Of a DNA stretch of 64,000 nt, positions 33,601 to 45,170 are shown piece by piece. Source of the stretch: Isoetes taiwanensis. Lineage: Eukaryota > Streptophyta > Lycopodiopsida > Isoetales > Isoetaceae. The notes beneath the pieces are model-generated. The model was not told where the DNA came from, searched no databases, and saw nothing but the letters and a program-made list of their open reading frames with translations. Made by a program: the position numbers and the translations under genes. Each line of letters opens with the position of its first letter. Position 1 is the stretch's first letter. The stretch is from positions 1,538,494 through 1,602,493 of the forward strand of contig JAJEKV010000047.1 in NCBI GenBank assembly GCA_021234155.1. The letters run 5' to 3'.

Positions 33601-35105
33601 CCTTCTTAGGTGCGACCATTAACCTTCAAAGCTTGTTCCTTCAAAAGCTTTGAAAGAGGTCTTGTCTTCTCCATGAATTGGCACTACTTGGTTCTTGAAC
33701 CACCTTTTTGTGATCTTAGAACCGTTTACTTCTCCAATCTCTTCTTTACTGAAATGGGTCATTGTCTACCTCAACAAAATCCATAATTTACTACTGATTT
33801 TGCCTTCTCTTGCTTCTTAGCTCCTCAATAAGAGCCTTAACTTTAGATTATCAATGTACTTTGCACCTTGAATCACGAACATCATTATTAGGGAAGAGGT
33901 CTTCATTTAAACACTTGCTACTTTGGTGGATACTTGTTGGTTACCATTAGAACTTTCCCATGGATTTTCTAACAAGTAGTTTCATCATGCTTGAATTTAT
34001 CCACAGCTTGCAATATAAATGAGTACTACTTGGATACCATCCCTGTTTTTGGTCACCATTGGTGTGGAACCCATTGGAACTTGTTGAGCAATTGGGCTTG
34101 TGGCATCATTGGAACTTCTGTGATATGATAGGGTGCCTGCTGCATTGGTTGAATAGGAATAGGTAGTGCTTGTTGCATAACGGCAAAAATACCCATGGCC
34201 CCCTCTCAAAGAATCTCTTCTCCCTACATTTCTTGATCATTTATGGCCTTGATTTGGCATCTTGAGCGCATTTGACAATCTACACATGTAGTGTCGGAAT
34301 GTGTCAATAGACCCACAATACTCTACAATGTAAACCGCCTCCCTTGGCTTCTCAACAATTGTAGCTTAGAAATCTTTACTGCAATATCCTCTGTTTTATG
34401 CTATGGAGCAAAGAACATGAATGTATCGGTTATCTTGACCTATCTTTTTGTGCCTCTAACAATGTTGTGAGAGCCTTCACCTTATGAGCAATAGCTTCTT
34501 TAGCCCCCACATACCATTGATATCCATTTCATCATTCCTTGCAATCTTCCAATGAACCACCACTTTTGAGAACCCGCCAATGTACCTCGATTATACTCTC
34601 TAATTGATTCATCTTCCTTTTGTGTGAAATTTGTCCACCTTTCCATGTCTTATCCTTACCATGGACTTCCTTGATAATTAGCAATAAGCTTCCTTTAATT
34701 CCCGATATGTCAAATTTTGGCTGAGTTTGTGCCCATTCCTCCAATCAATCTTGCAAAGAACTATGAAACCAAAGCAAGTAATCGTCAATTTAACCTTTAC
34801 ATTGCCGTAATACCTCTCAAACTTCACAATATGCTTCAAAGGATCCCGATCCACCCGGATCATCAAACTTTGGAATGCCCATTGTCCGAAAACCCATACC
34901 ATAGGTGGTAATACAACCATCCCCTCTTCTTGGTTTCTTGAAATTGAAAAACGAAATTGAATCTCCCTTCAATTTGAAAAAGCGAATTGATTACCTTCTA
35001 GGTAAAATGGAATCAAAACCTCTTGGATCAATTAGACCCCGAGATGCTTCCCAACCGAAAACGAAATTGAATCTTGATGCAATTTTGCCCCCAGATTGAC
35101 TTACG
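33601..35105 (-). pseudogene. Gypsy gag, copy B
   Basis: Counterpart of 14000-15480; 'SPIAQQVPMGSTPMV' near 34060 and the gag N-terminal region (34532-34920) are recognisable in short frames. Uninterrupted at the GTCCACC|TTTCC site (about 34635), as in copy A. Confidence 0.65.
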
Positions 35106-35350
35106 GTACCTTCTTGTTGTGATGGAGCTTAGTGGGATCTCCTTCTTACCTCTCTTGGGCAAAAACTATGCCCCTTGTCAAATTTTGCCCCCACAAATCA
35201 ATTCACATGAAAAATCCCTTCACAAGAAATTGCTCCTTTCAATGGTGTCGTTCTACCCCGACGCTCACCAATACCAATGGTAACAACTCCTTTTCAATGG
35301 AAATTTTTGCTCCATCAATGGTCCGCCGAGCACCGCGGTAGTCGCCAAAT
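35106..35350 (-). other. Gypsy leader with primer-binding site, copy B
   Basis: Non-coding. Next to LTR 2 the minus strand reads ATTTGGCGACTACCGCGGTG, clearer than in copy A. Confidence 0.6.
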
Positions 35351-35733
35351 TGTTAGAGCCCTGGACTCTAACCTTGCAAGAAGGATGAAAAAACCTAACA
35401 ATCCAAGCTCTCAAATCCTATCCCAATGACAAGGCAATGCACAACACAAAGAATCCTCATCTCCATAGCTAGATCAAACAAAAATACTCTCCACAATACT
35501 AACACCGCCTCTTCTCCGTTTCTCTCCGCCGATAATACAATGATCATCATGGATACGCGGCAAATATCCCCAAGACGCCGCATGTCCGTACATCAACCAT
35601 ATACCTGTATACTATCTTCTATACCACCTCAATAGTGGTGAGTGTGGTGAGTGGTGAGTGGTGACGCCAATGTAGTGACAAGTGTGGTGAGTGGTGAGGT
35701 AGCGCAGTGTGGTGAGTGGTGACCACCCCAATG
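35351..35733 (-). repeat. LTR 2 of copy B
   Basis: TGTTAGAGCCCTGGACTCTA at the start, GTGGTGAGTGG repeats and CACCCCA at the end. Confidence 0.7.
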
Positions 35734-35952
35734 CATCTCCTTTCTTACTTCTCTTGGGCATAAAACTATGCCCCCCTTGTCAAATTTTGCACCGCAAATC
35801 AATTACAAAATCCCTTCACACAAGAAATTGCTCCTTTCCTCAATGGTGTCGTTTTTTCACGCATCACCAATGCCAATGGTAACAACTCCTTTTTCAATGG
35901 AAATCCTTGCCGAATCACCGTCCGTCGAAAGCAATCGCGGTGGTCGCCAAAT
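35734..35952 (-). other. Duplicated gypsy leader, copy B
   Basis: Non-coding. 35931-35952 reads (minus) ATTTGGCGACCACCGCGATT, the clearest primer-binding-site candidate of this family, adjacent to LTR 3. Confidence 0.6.
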
Positions 35953-36350
35953 TGTTAGAGCTCCCGAACTCTAACCTTGCAAGAAGGATGAAAAACCCAA
36001 CAATCCAAGCTCAATCTATCGATCAAAGCAATGCACAACATAAAGAATCATCATCTCCATAAATAGATCAAGCAAAAAATACTCTCCCAATACACCCCTC
36101 TGTTTCTTCTCTCCGCCGCAACAATACAAGTGATGATCATGGATATCGCAAAAATATCACGCGACGTGCGTAATAATATATCCTCCATATACAATTATAC
36201 TTCTTCTATACCACCTCAATAGTGATGAGTCAAGTTGGTGTGGTGAGTGGTGACTTGTAATTGTGTGGTGACTGTGGTGTGTGGTGGCCAGTGGTGGTGG
36301 TGGCTGTGGTGTGTGGTGACAAGTGTGGTGAGTGGTGACCACCCCCAACA
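35953..36350 (-). repeat. LTR 3 of copy B
   Basis: TGTTAGAGCTCCCGAACTCT at the start, ends ACCCCCAACA, followed by the Merlin 3' region as in copy A. Confidence 0.7.
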
Positions 36351-36404
36351 ACTTCGTTATACAATCTAACATGATCACACAAGACATTGAATGCCTCATT
36401 TTTA

Positions 36405-37258
36405 CTTTCTTACAAACTCCTCATACTCAAAAATATGATTCATACAATGCCTTAACAAAGATTGCCATACCGTGGCAATAATCTCTTGATTGCTCATAGA
36501 AGTTGATTCCTATTCTATTAGTATGCACTCATGGATCTTTAAAGTTTTGGGAGTGATTAATGATAATGTTCATATTCCAACTCTTGATAACCATTAAATC
36601 GTAACCCATTAACAATCACTTTGAGATAATACTACCTGGTGCAATATAATGGAAAATTATATCCATGATCAAAGTATCCTTTGTTCTATCTAGAACAGGC
36701 ACCATAAACATCTTGTCCGAATCCCTCTCTATTCCACCAAAAACCCACTGCCCTTCCACTCTTCTTCCTCTATTATATTTTTATCAAATTTGCTCTCATC
36801 GATCTCCATAATCTTTCCAGGATCACCCATTACTTCACTATGTTTCCGAATGGAGATGCTGCAAATATCTCGAGAAAAATTATACCAATTGACAATGGCT
36901 TCTCTTGCAATACCGCATTCATGCATAGTGCATTCTTGAGGCATTCTCATTGCCCAACAATACATGACTAAGAACATTATATCTAATGTAAGATGTGATC
37001 CAGATAACCAAGTACCTCTGCAAAGCGAATATTGAAAGTTGCACCTTTTTCCTTTGCACTTCCACTTTATTCCATCCTTCGTTCCCCTGTTACTTTTCTT
37101 AGCTTCATTGTTTTGCCACATTTTTCACAATCTCTTCACTCAGGCAACATGCCAATATGGATGCATAATGCAACAGTTTCATCTTTGCTAGCAGTTCCTG
37201 CAAGCAACTGTTGCATGGTAGTGATATTAGGATTGGAATTACTGAAGTCCAATACCAT
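36405..37258 (-). pseudogene. Merlin transposase copy 1, copy B
   Basis: Start at 37258 (MVLDFSNSNPN). A frame of 130 codons (37121-36729) keeps the zinc ribbon ('KWKCKGKRCNFQYS'), '[19 protein letters not shown]' and 'IDESKFD' with the first catalytic Asp. The C-terminal third is frameshifted. Confidence 0.7.
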
Positions 37259-37620
37259 TGAATTGAAAGGAAAAGTAAAAATTTCTGAAATACACACATG
37301 TAAATAGAGCAAAACCACCACATGTAAATTGAGCAAAGAATGTGCATTCACTAAGCACTGGTCTCCCTCTAATCTTTCTTTTGGACTTCCATTTCGGGTG
37401 AAGTAAGGATCGGGGCCAGTGGAGCAATTGATAAACCACCGAGTTTTGATGGCTGTTGTTACATTTAAGACTAACGAACAATAATTTAACTATACCGTTG
37501 CTATACTTGTCGCCACCAACCTGAACCCAAAACTGTCCACCGTGGACAAAAAAAGTTCCCGTCATGGGTTGGAGGAAGGGGCTGTAAATCGAAAACTACC
37601 CAAAATTTTTTACTTTTCCA

Positions 37621-38452
37621 ATCCTAATATCACTACCTGCAACAATTGCTTGCAAGAACTTAAGCAAAGATGAAACTGCTGGGACATTATGCATCCATAT
37701 CGTACATGTTGCTTGAGCTAAGAGATTGAAAATGTGGAAAACAATGAAGCTAAGAGGAGATAACAGGAATGAAGGATGGAAATGAAGTGGAAGTGCAAAG
37801 GTGCAACTTTCAATGTTCGGCTCATAGAGGTAATTGGTTTTTTCTGATTACATTTTACATTAGATAAAATGTTCTTTAGTCATGTATTGTTGGGCAATGA
37901 GAATGCCTCAAGAATGCACCATGAATGAATGCTGCGATGGTGCCAAGCCATTGTCAATTGGTATAATTTTGTTTTAGATATTTGTAGCATCTCCATCCGT
38001 AAAACATAGTGAAGTAATACGGGTCCTGAAAAGATTGTGGAGATCGATGAGAGCAAATTTGGTAAGAGAAAATACAATAGAGGAAGAATAGTGGAAGGGC
38101 AGTGGGTTTTGGTGGAATGGAGAGGGATTCCTGACAAGATATTTATGGTGCATGTTCCAAATAGAATAAAAGAATAGTTTGTTGGATACAATTTTCCATT
38201 ATATTGCACCGCGTAGTATTATCTATAGTGATTGTTGGGCTGTTACAATTCAGAATGGTTATCTGGGTTGAATATGAACATTATAATCATCATAATCACC
38301 CCAAAACTTTTAAAGATCCAACCCAGAGTGCATACTAATAGAATAGAATCAATTTGGGAAGCAATCAAGATCGCTATTACTTGATGGTATCATAAGCATT
38401 ATATGAATCATATTTTGTTTGAGTATATATATGGTGAAAATGGTTTTGAAAG
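37621..38452 (+). pseudogene. Merlin transposase copy 2, copy B
   Basis: Same missing start as copy 2 in A ('TTTTTTACTTTTCCAATCCT'). Alignable to the C-terminus near 38452, with many small indels. Confidence 0.6.
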
Positions 38453-39222
38453 TAAAAAATGAGGCATTCAATGTCTTTGTGATCATGTTAGATTGTATAA
38501 TGAGAAGTTTTAAATGGTCCCGGAGGGAGGCGTAATTCTAAATGCTTGGTTCTTTGGATGGGTTCGGATGTTCTTTGGATGGGTTCCGGTTTGTCGCTTT
38601 TTTTTTGCTCCTATTGTTTTGTCTCCAATTGTCCGAACAAAAAAGCGTGGCGTAAAACAAATAACACGCCCGAAATAGAGCAAAAGCAAACCACCCGCAA
38701 ATGGAGCAAAGAATGTTTGTTCGCTGACTGGTTTCCTCTAATCTTCTTTTGGACTTCCATTTCAGGTGAAGTAATGATCGGTGGAGCAGGTGGAGCAATT
38801 GATCGGCACAGTTTTGATGGGCTGTTGTTTCTATGGTTTAGCTAAACACTACAAAATTTCATGCTGTTACTTTCTAGCGTTTGGCTAAAGAGCTCCAGGG
38901 TTGGTGCAGATCCGAAAAAAGTTAAGCTAAAATTATTATTTTTTTTCCAAATTTTTCCATTTACTTTAGCCATTTTTTTTTGAAAATGTGCTAAAAAATC
39001 GCCAAATAGCTAAGTTTAGCCCTTAAATTATTCCATGGTTACATTTAAGACTAATGAACAATAATTTAACTATACCGTTGCTATATACGCCGCAACTCCT
39101 TGAACCCAAAACCGTCCACAATGGACAAAAAGTTCCACGTCATGTGGGTGTGGTGGGGAGGGAGGGAGAAGAGGTTGTAAATCGAAAACTACCCAGAAAT
39201 TTTTACTTTTCCTTTCAATTCA

Positions 39223-40196
39223 ATGGTATTGGGCTTCAATAATTCCAACCCTAATATCACTACCATGCAACAATTGCTTGCAAGAACTGCTAGCAAAGAT
39301 GAAACTGTTGCATTATACATCCATATTGGCATGTTGCTTGAGTGAAGAGATTGTGAAAAATGTGGAAAAACAATGAAACTAAGAGGAGATAACAAGGGAA
39401 TGAAGGATGGAATGAAGTGGAAGTGCAAAGGAAAAAGGTGCAACTTTCAATGTTCGCTTCGCAGAGGTACTTGGGTTTCTGAATCACATTTTATATTAGA
39501 TAAAATGTCCTTAGTCATGTATTGTTGGGCAATGGGAATGCCTCAAGAATGCACTATGAATGAATGCGGTATTGCAAGAGAAGCCATTGTCAATTGGTAT
39601 AATTTTTGTCGAGATATTTGTAGCATCTCCATTCAGAAACATAGTGAAGCAATAGGTGGTCCTGGGGAGATCGATGAGAGCAAATTTGGTAAGAGAAAAT
39701 ATAATAGAGGAAGAAGAGTGGAAGGGCAAAGGGTTTTTGGAAGAGAGAGGATTAGGACAAGATGTTTATGGTTTTTCCAGTGGAATAGAGAGGTTATTGT
39801 TTTGGAAACTGGGACAAGATGTTTATTTGGTGTATATTTCTTGACATCATAGAACAAAGAATACTTTGAACATAATGGCGGATAGGTAATTTTCCAATTA
39901 TGTATTGCACGGTAGGTAATTTTTATCTATAGTGATTGTTATAATTTTTCCATTATATTGCACCAGTGGTATTATCTATAGTGATTGTTGAATTATGATT
40001 ATCCTTATCACAAATGGAATATGAACATCATACTGTTAATCACTCCCAAAACTTTAAAGATCCAGTCACAGGAGTGCATACTAATAGAATAGAATCAACT
40101 TGGGAAGCAGTCAAGAGATCGTTGCCACAGTACGGTACTGTTAAGCATTGTATGAATCATATTTTTTTAAGTACATGTGGTGAAAATGGTTTTTGA
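39223..40196 (+). pseudogene. Merlin transposase copy 3, copy B
   Basis: ATG at 39223. From 39373 a frame of 159 codons keeps the zinc ribbon, '[19 protein letters not shown]', '[20 protein letters not shown]' and '[16 protein letters not shown]' with the first Asp. Between 39733 and 39985 the sequence is a mixture of Merlin and MITE words (see findings). The C-terminal part 40014-40196 has 'VHTNRIESTWEAVKRSLPQY' with the catalytic Glu and ends CGENGF. Confidence 0.75.
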
Positions 40197-40845
40197 AAAT
40201 AAAAAATGATGCATTCAATGTCTTTGTGATCATGTTAGATTGTATAACAGAGAAGTCTTAAATGGTCCCGAGGAGGCGTAATTCTAAATGCTTGGTTCTT
40301 TGGATGGGTTCAGGAATGTTCTTTGGATGGGTTCTGGGTGTACTGTTTGCTGTTTTTTTCAGTTCTCTGTATTGTTTTGTCTCTGTATTATTTTGTTGAA
40401 CAAAAAAACGTGAACAGAAATAAATAACATGCCGTCCATCGCCCGCGATGCCAAAAATAAAGTCCTCCGTGGACAAAACGGTCCACGTCGAGAGGGGTGT
40501 AAACCCGAAGTCTCCCAAATTTACAAATAATACGAGAAATAGAGTAAAACCAACCACGAAATGGAGCAAAAGAATGTTTGTTCGGTTGGCCTAGTATCCT
40601 CTAATCTTCTTACGGACTTCCATTTGGTGGTAGTGATGATCGGTGGAGCAGGTGGAGTAGTCGATCAGCACAGTTTTGATGGGTTGTTATTACATTTAAG
40701 ACTAACGAACAATAACTTAACTATACCGTTGCTAAATCTGTTGTTGGCTGGCCGCCCGCAAACCCAAAAAACCGTCCACCGTGGACAAAAAGTTCCACGT
40801 CATGGACATGGGGAGGGGGTGGGAAGCGTAAACTGAAAACTACCC

Positions 40846-42305
40846 CTCCTTGTATTATCGATTCTCTTAAAAGGCCGAAACCTATTCCAAAAATCATACT
40901 GCATTGATATCACAGTGTCGTGCATGAAAGGTTATTACGAGAATCTATTTTTGAGATGGGATGTAAATGCGTGTGTTTGTGTTGGAGAAACAGGAGACTT
41001 AGATCATGAGGGGCTGCCAAAATACTGTCATTTTCAAAATTACTGATAGCAATCAAGAATTTGTTTGTGATTGTACAGAGGTCCGTATGCATGCAATGAT
41101 TGTCCAGCCAGATCTTTATATTAGTGTATTAATTGGATTATAAGGCCAATCATGATGACGTTGATGAAGCTAACGAAGCCATAACAACAAACAGTGGTAA
41201 TTGTTGGTAACAATTAAAGTGTTTCTTCTTGCAATAATTACTGATACAAGAATTTATCGTGGCCGACTGCATCAAACTTACCCGACCGTATTGTAAGGAA
41301 AGTTGCCACCTCTATAACTAACGTGGATCGCATCGTATGGAGCAAAACTTGCATGAATTTGGCTAGAACCATGACTAGAACTAGCACAGACACTAGCAAA
41401 ACCATTAGAGCTAGTAGAGCTAGCAGTAGGAAATATGTTCAATTCTGTGGTCTTCATCTCCATCTCCACCCCCATCCCCATTTGGGTAGCACCATAACTA
41501 GTAGGGAATGTGTTCAACTCTGTGGTCATCTCCATCCCCATTTGGGTGGCCACAAGTGGAACTAGGAGAACAATATCATTAACACTATAAGATGCATGCA
41601 ACGTTTTTTTATTTCCATCTTCAATTTAGCAAGGCGAGGAAAGTATCATGACTTAAGGTGGTGAGAAATTGGTGATAAGGGGTGCATTTTTGTCTACCGA
41701 GGGGGTTAAAGAAGTGACCCTTAAAGCGTCTAGAATCTTTGCCATGCTTTATTCGCCTCACATCGAGGCACTTGAAACGAGCATGGAAGATGCCCTTTGC
41801 TGTTCAAGAACTCGAAGTTGGTTACGGTGTGCAAGGAGTTGATGTTAACGTCCCTTAAGCATTACGGACATGGAAATACTAAACTATACTTGGCGTATAT
41901 CCTCTTCACCTTTGTCCGTAGGGTATCCTCCATTTTGTGCAAAATGGAAAGGGTAAGGGGCTCTTTTAAAGTGCCGACAACACTCTTTTAAAGGGTAAAG
42001 GTCCCGACAACACCTTTTTTGGGCCCCTTTTTTCTATGGGGTGTAATATGGTGCTACCACGTTTCCACTCTCGTAATAATGCAAATGCCGTGCTACGAAA
42101 ATAGAAACGAATCAAACGCTTATGTAAAAATAGAAGGGCAATACCTAATTTCAACTCCGGTGAAAGGAAAGCTCGTAATATCTCACCTTAGATCCAAATC
42201 CGGTAACTTCATTTGGACTTGGGCACAATTAGAATCGACCGCTATGTGATATGCATGAAAGGTATCTTGACCTCTTATTTTTGCGATCGTTACACTTCTC
42301 CTTGC
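40846..42305. repeat. Repeat R, copy f
   Basis: Full R between CTCCTTGT (40846-40853) and CTCCTTGC (42298-42305). The low-quality pattern fades out just after it, near 42.75 kb. Confidence 0.8.
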
Positions 42306-43092
42306 GGAGACTTTCGGTTCTGACCTCCCCACCCCCCGTGGACCGTTTTGTCCATGGAGGACTTTATTTTTGGCATCGTTGGCGGACGGCGTGTTATTTT
42401 TTTCTCGTTCACGTTTTTATTCAACAAAACAATACGAGACAAAACAATACTGAAGAACTAAAAACAAGCAAACGATAAACCTAGAACTCATCCAAAGAAC
42501 ATCCACTGAACCCATCCAAAGAACCAAGCATTTAAATTCGCCCTCTTGGGACCATCTAAAACTTCTGCGGTATACAATCGACATGATCACACAAGACATT
42601 GAATGCCTCATTTTTTACTTTCACAAACCATTTTCTCCACATGTACTCAAAAAATATGATTCATACAATGCCTTAACAATATCATCTGCGTGGCAATAAT
42701 CTCTTGGCTTGCTCCCCAAGTTGATTCTATTCTATTAGTATGCACTCTTGTGACTGGATCTTTAAAGTTTTGGGAGTGATTAACAGTATAATGTTCATAT
42801 TCCAACAGTGATAACCATTCTGAATCGTAACCAGCCCAATAATCACTGTAGATAATACTAGCTGGTCCAATATAATGGAAAATTATATCCATGATCAAAG
42901 TATCCTTTGTTCTATCTGGAACAGGCACTGTAAACATCTTGTCCGAATCCCCCTCTATTCCACCAAAAACCCATTGTCCTTCCAATCTTCTTCCTCTATT
43001 ATGTTTTCTCTTACCAAATTTGCTCTCATCGATCTGCACAATCTTTCTAGGACCACCTATTACTTCACTATGTTTCCGAATGGAGATGCTGC
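42306..43092 (-). pseudogene. Merlin copy 4, 5'-truncated (transposase stop at 42621)
   Basis: TIR GGAGACTTTCGGTT at 42306, 3' region, then transposase C-terminal part from 43092 down to the stop at 42621-42623. '[16 protein letters not shown]' (first Asp), 'IIYSDYWAGYDSEWLS' (second Asp) and 'VHTNRIESTW' (Glu) are present in the frame beginning at 43039; a frameshift near 42715 alters the end. The zinc ribbon is missing because the copy joins R. Confidence 0.8.
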
Positions 43093-44378
43093 AAAAATAC
43101 TGTCAAAATACTGCCATTTTCAAAATTACTGACAGCAATCAAGAATTTGTTTGTGATTGTACAGAGGTCCGTATGCATGCAACGATTGTCCAGCCAGATC
43201 TTTATATTAGTGTATTAATTGGATTATAAGGCCAATCATGATGACGTTGATGAAGCTAACGAAACCATAACAACAAAGAGTGGTAATTGTTGTTAACAAT
43301 TAAAGTGTTTCTTCTTGCAATAATTACTGATACAAGAATTTATCGTGGCCGACCGCATCCAACTTACCCGACCGTATTGTAAGGAAAGTTGCCACCTCTA
43401 TAACTAACGTGGATCGCATCGTATGGAGCAAAACTTGCATGAATTTGGCTAGAACCATGACTAGAACTAGCACAGACACTAGCAAAACCATTAGAGCTAG
43501 TAGAGCTAGCAGTAGGAAATATGTTCAATTATGTGGTCTTCATCTCCATCTCCACCCCCATCCCCATTTGGGTAGCACCATAACTAGTAGGGAATGTGTT
43601 CAACTCTGTGGTCATCTCCATCCCCATTTGGGTAGCGCCACAAGTGGAACTAGGAGGGGCAATATCATTAACACTATAAGATGCATGCAACGTTTTTTAT
43701 TTCCATCTTCAATTTAGCAAGGCGAGGAAAATATCATGTAGACTTAAGGTGGTGAGAAATTGGTGATAAGGGGTGCATTTTTGTCTACCGAGGGGGTTAA
43801 AGAAGTGACCCTTAAAGCGTCTAGAATCTTTGCCATGCTTTATTCGCCTCACATCGAGGCACTTGAAACGAGCATGGAAGATGCCCTTGCTGTTCAAGAA
43901 CTCGAAGTTGGTTCTGGTGTGCAAGGAGTTGATGTTAACGTCCCTTAAGCATTGCGGACATGGAAATACCAAACTATACTTGGCGTATATCTTCTTCGCC
44001 TTTGTCCGTAGGGTATCCTCCATTTTGTGCAAAATGGAAAGGGTAAAGGGCTCTTTTAAAGTGCAGAAAAGGTCCCGACAACATCTTTTTTTGGGCCCCC
44101 TTTTTCTAGGGGGTGTAATATGGTGCTTCCACGTTTCCACTCTCGTATATGCACAACGCTGTGCTACAAAAATAGAACGAATCAAACACTTATGTAAAAA
44201 TAGAAGGGCAATACCTAATTTCAACTCCGTGAAAGGAAAGCTCGTAATATCTCACCTTAGATCCAAATCCGGCGCTTTTGTTGGACTTGGGCCTGTTAGA
44301 ATCGACCGCTATGTGATATGCATGAAAGGTATACTGACCTCTTATTTTTAAAGTCATTCTGCTTCTCCTTGCGGAGAC
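43093..44378. repeat. Repeat R, copy g
   Basis: R without its first part, starting at the tandem junction and ending at the CTCCTTGC site (about 44367-44374) before GGAGACTTTCGG. Confidence 0.8.
43709..44224 (-). CDS. ORF of repeat R with a CPQC...KGI...HG motif
   Basis: 171 codons, the longest version of a minus-strand frame that recurs in R copies (2603-3049, 45807-46256, 57879-58190). After a variable N-terminal part it reads 'MEDTLRTKAKKIYAKYS', 'FPCPQCLRDVNIN', 'FEFLNSKGIFHARFKCL' and 'RIKHGKDSRRF'. A CP-x-C pair followed by L..KGI, an aromatic residue and HG is reminiscent of the transposase-associated domain at the N-terminus of plant CACTA transposases, but the match is by eye only and weak. 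It is truncated after 'LALLN'. It may be a gene fragment carried within R, or not be translated at all. Confidence 0.35.
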   Translation of the reverse strand: MKLGIALLFLHKCLIRSIFVAQRCAYTRVETWKHHITPPRKRGPKKRCCRDLFCTLKEPFTLSILHKMEDTLRTKAKKIYAKYSLVFPCPQCLRDVNINSLHTRTNFEFLNSKGIFHARFKCLDVRRIKHGKDSRRFKGHFFNPLGRQKCTPYHQFLTTLSLHDIFLALLN

Positions 44379-45170
44379 TTTCGGTTTACAGCCCCCTCCC
44401 CCCTCCCCCCACGTGGACCGTTTTGTCCATGGAGGACTTTATTTTTGGCATCATTGGCGGCGGACGACGTGTTATTTGTTTCTGTTCACGTTTTTTATTC
44501 AACAAAACAATACAGAGACAAAACAATACAGAGAACTAAAAACAAGCAAACAGTAAACCTAGAACTCATCCAAAGAACATCCCTGAACCCATCCAAAGAA
44601 CCAAGCATTTAGAATTACGCCTCTTCGGGACCATTTAAAACTTCTCTGTTATACAATCTGACATGATCACACAAGACATTGAATGCCTCATTTTTTACTT
44701 TCACAAACCATTTTCTCCACATGTACTCAAAAAATATGATTCATACAATGCCTTAACAATATCATACCGTGGCAATAATCTCTTGACTGCTCCCCAAGTT
44801 GATTCTATTCTATTAGTATGCACTCCTGCGACTGGATCTTTAAAGTTTTGAGAGTGATTAACAGTATAATGTTCATATTCCAACAGTGATAACCATTCTG
44901 AATCGTAACCAGCCCAATAATCACTGTAGATAATACTAGCTGGTGCAATATAATGGAAAATTATATCCATGATCAAAGTATCCTTTGTTCTATCTGGAAC
45001 AGGCACTGTAAACATCTTGTCCGAATCCCCCTCTATTCCACCAAAAACCCACTGTCCTTCCAATCTTCTTCCTCTATTATGTTTTCTCTTACCAAATTTG
45101 CTCTCATCGATCTGCACAATCTTTCTAGGACCACCTATTACTTCACTATGTTTCCGAATGGAGATGCTGC
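44379..45170 (-). pseudogene. Merlin copy 5, 5'-truncated (transposase stop at 44701)
   Basis: TIR and 3' region at 44375-44700, transposase frame from 45117 to the stop at 44701-44703. This is the longest clean C-terminal half in the window: '[20 protein letters not shown]' (first catalytic Asp), 'SIIYSDYWAGYDSEW' (second Asp about 61 residues later), 'VAGVHTNRIESTWGAV' (Glu about 39 residues further), ending CGENGL. The N-terminal zinc ribbon is replaced by repeat R at 45170. The DDE spacing and the HTNRIE motif fit the IS1595/ISXO2 and Merlin group. Confidence 0.85.

Larger units (their letters stand above)
36351..40845. mobile_element. Merlin composite, copy B
   Basis: Counterpart of 16715-21345: transposase on minus (36405-37258), shared 5' region, transposase on plus (37621-38452), fused 3'/5' region, transposase on plus (39223-40196), TIR, 5' region and outer TIR ending ACTACCC at 40845 beside CTCCTTGT. 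Confidence 0.8.
22318..41815. repeat. Second copy (B) of 1895-22312
   Basis: Collinear with copy A from its left edge through repeat R, the Merlin remnant, the gypsy block with both foldback elements and the first MITE, the Merlin composite and the last R. It is about 19.5 kb against 20.4 kb, with very many small indels and substitutions. It shares private events of copy A (the ATG-region deletion in Merlin copy 2, the 19175-type insertion), so it is a duplicate of that locus, either genomic or created in assembly. Confidence 0.85.

Noticed and set aside
24489-36350. Second independent gypsy family in the 24-36 kb stretch
   Set aside because: It is collinear with 4322-16714 down to shared nested insertions, so it is a noisy duplicate rather than another family.
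39373-39852. Bacterial insertion sequence or contamination, since the transposase resembles IS1595/ISXO2
   Set aside because: The copies are nested with plant-type gypsy, LINE and Helitron sequence, have possible splice sites and eukaryotic Merlin features; no bacterial genes are near.
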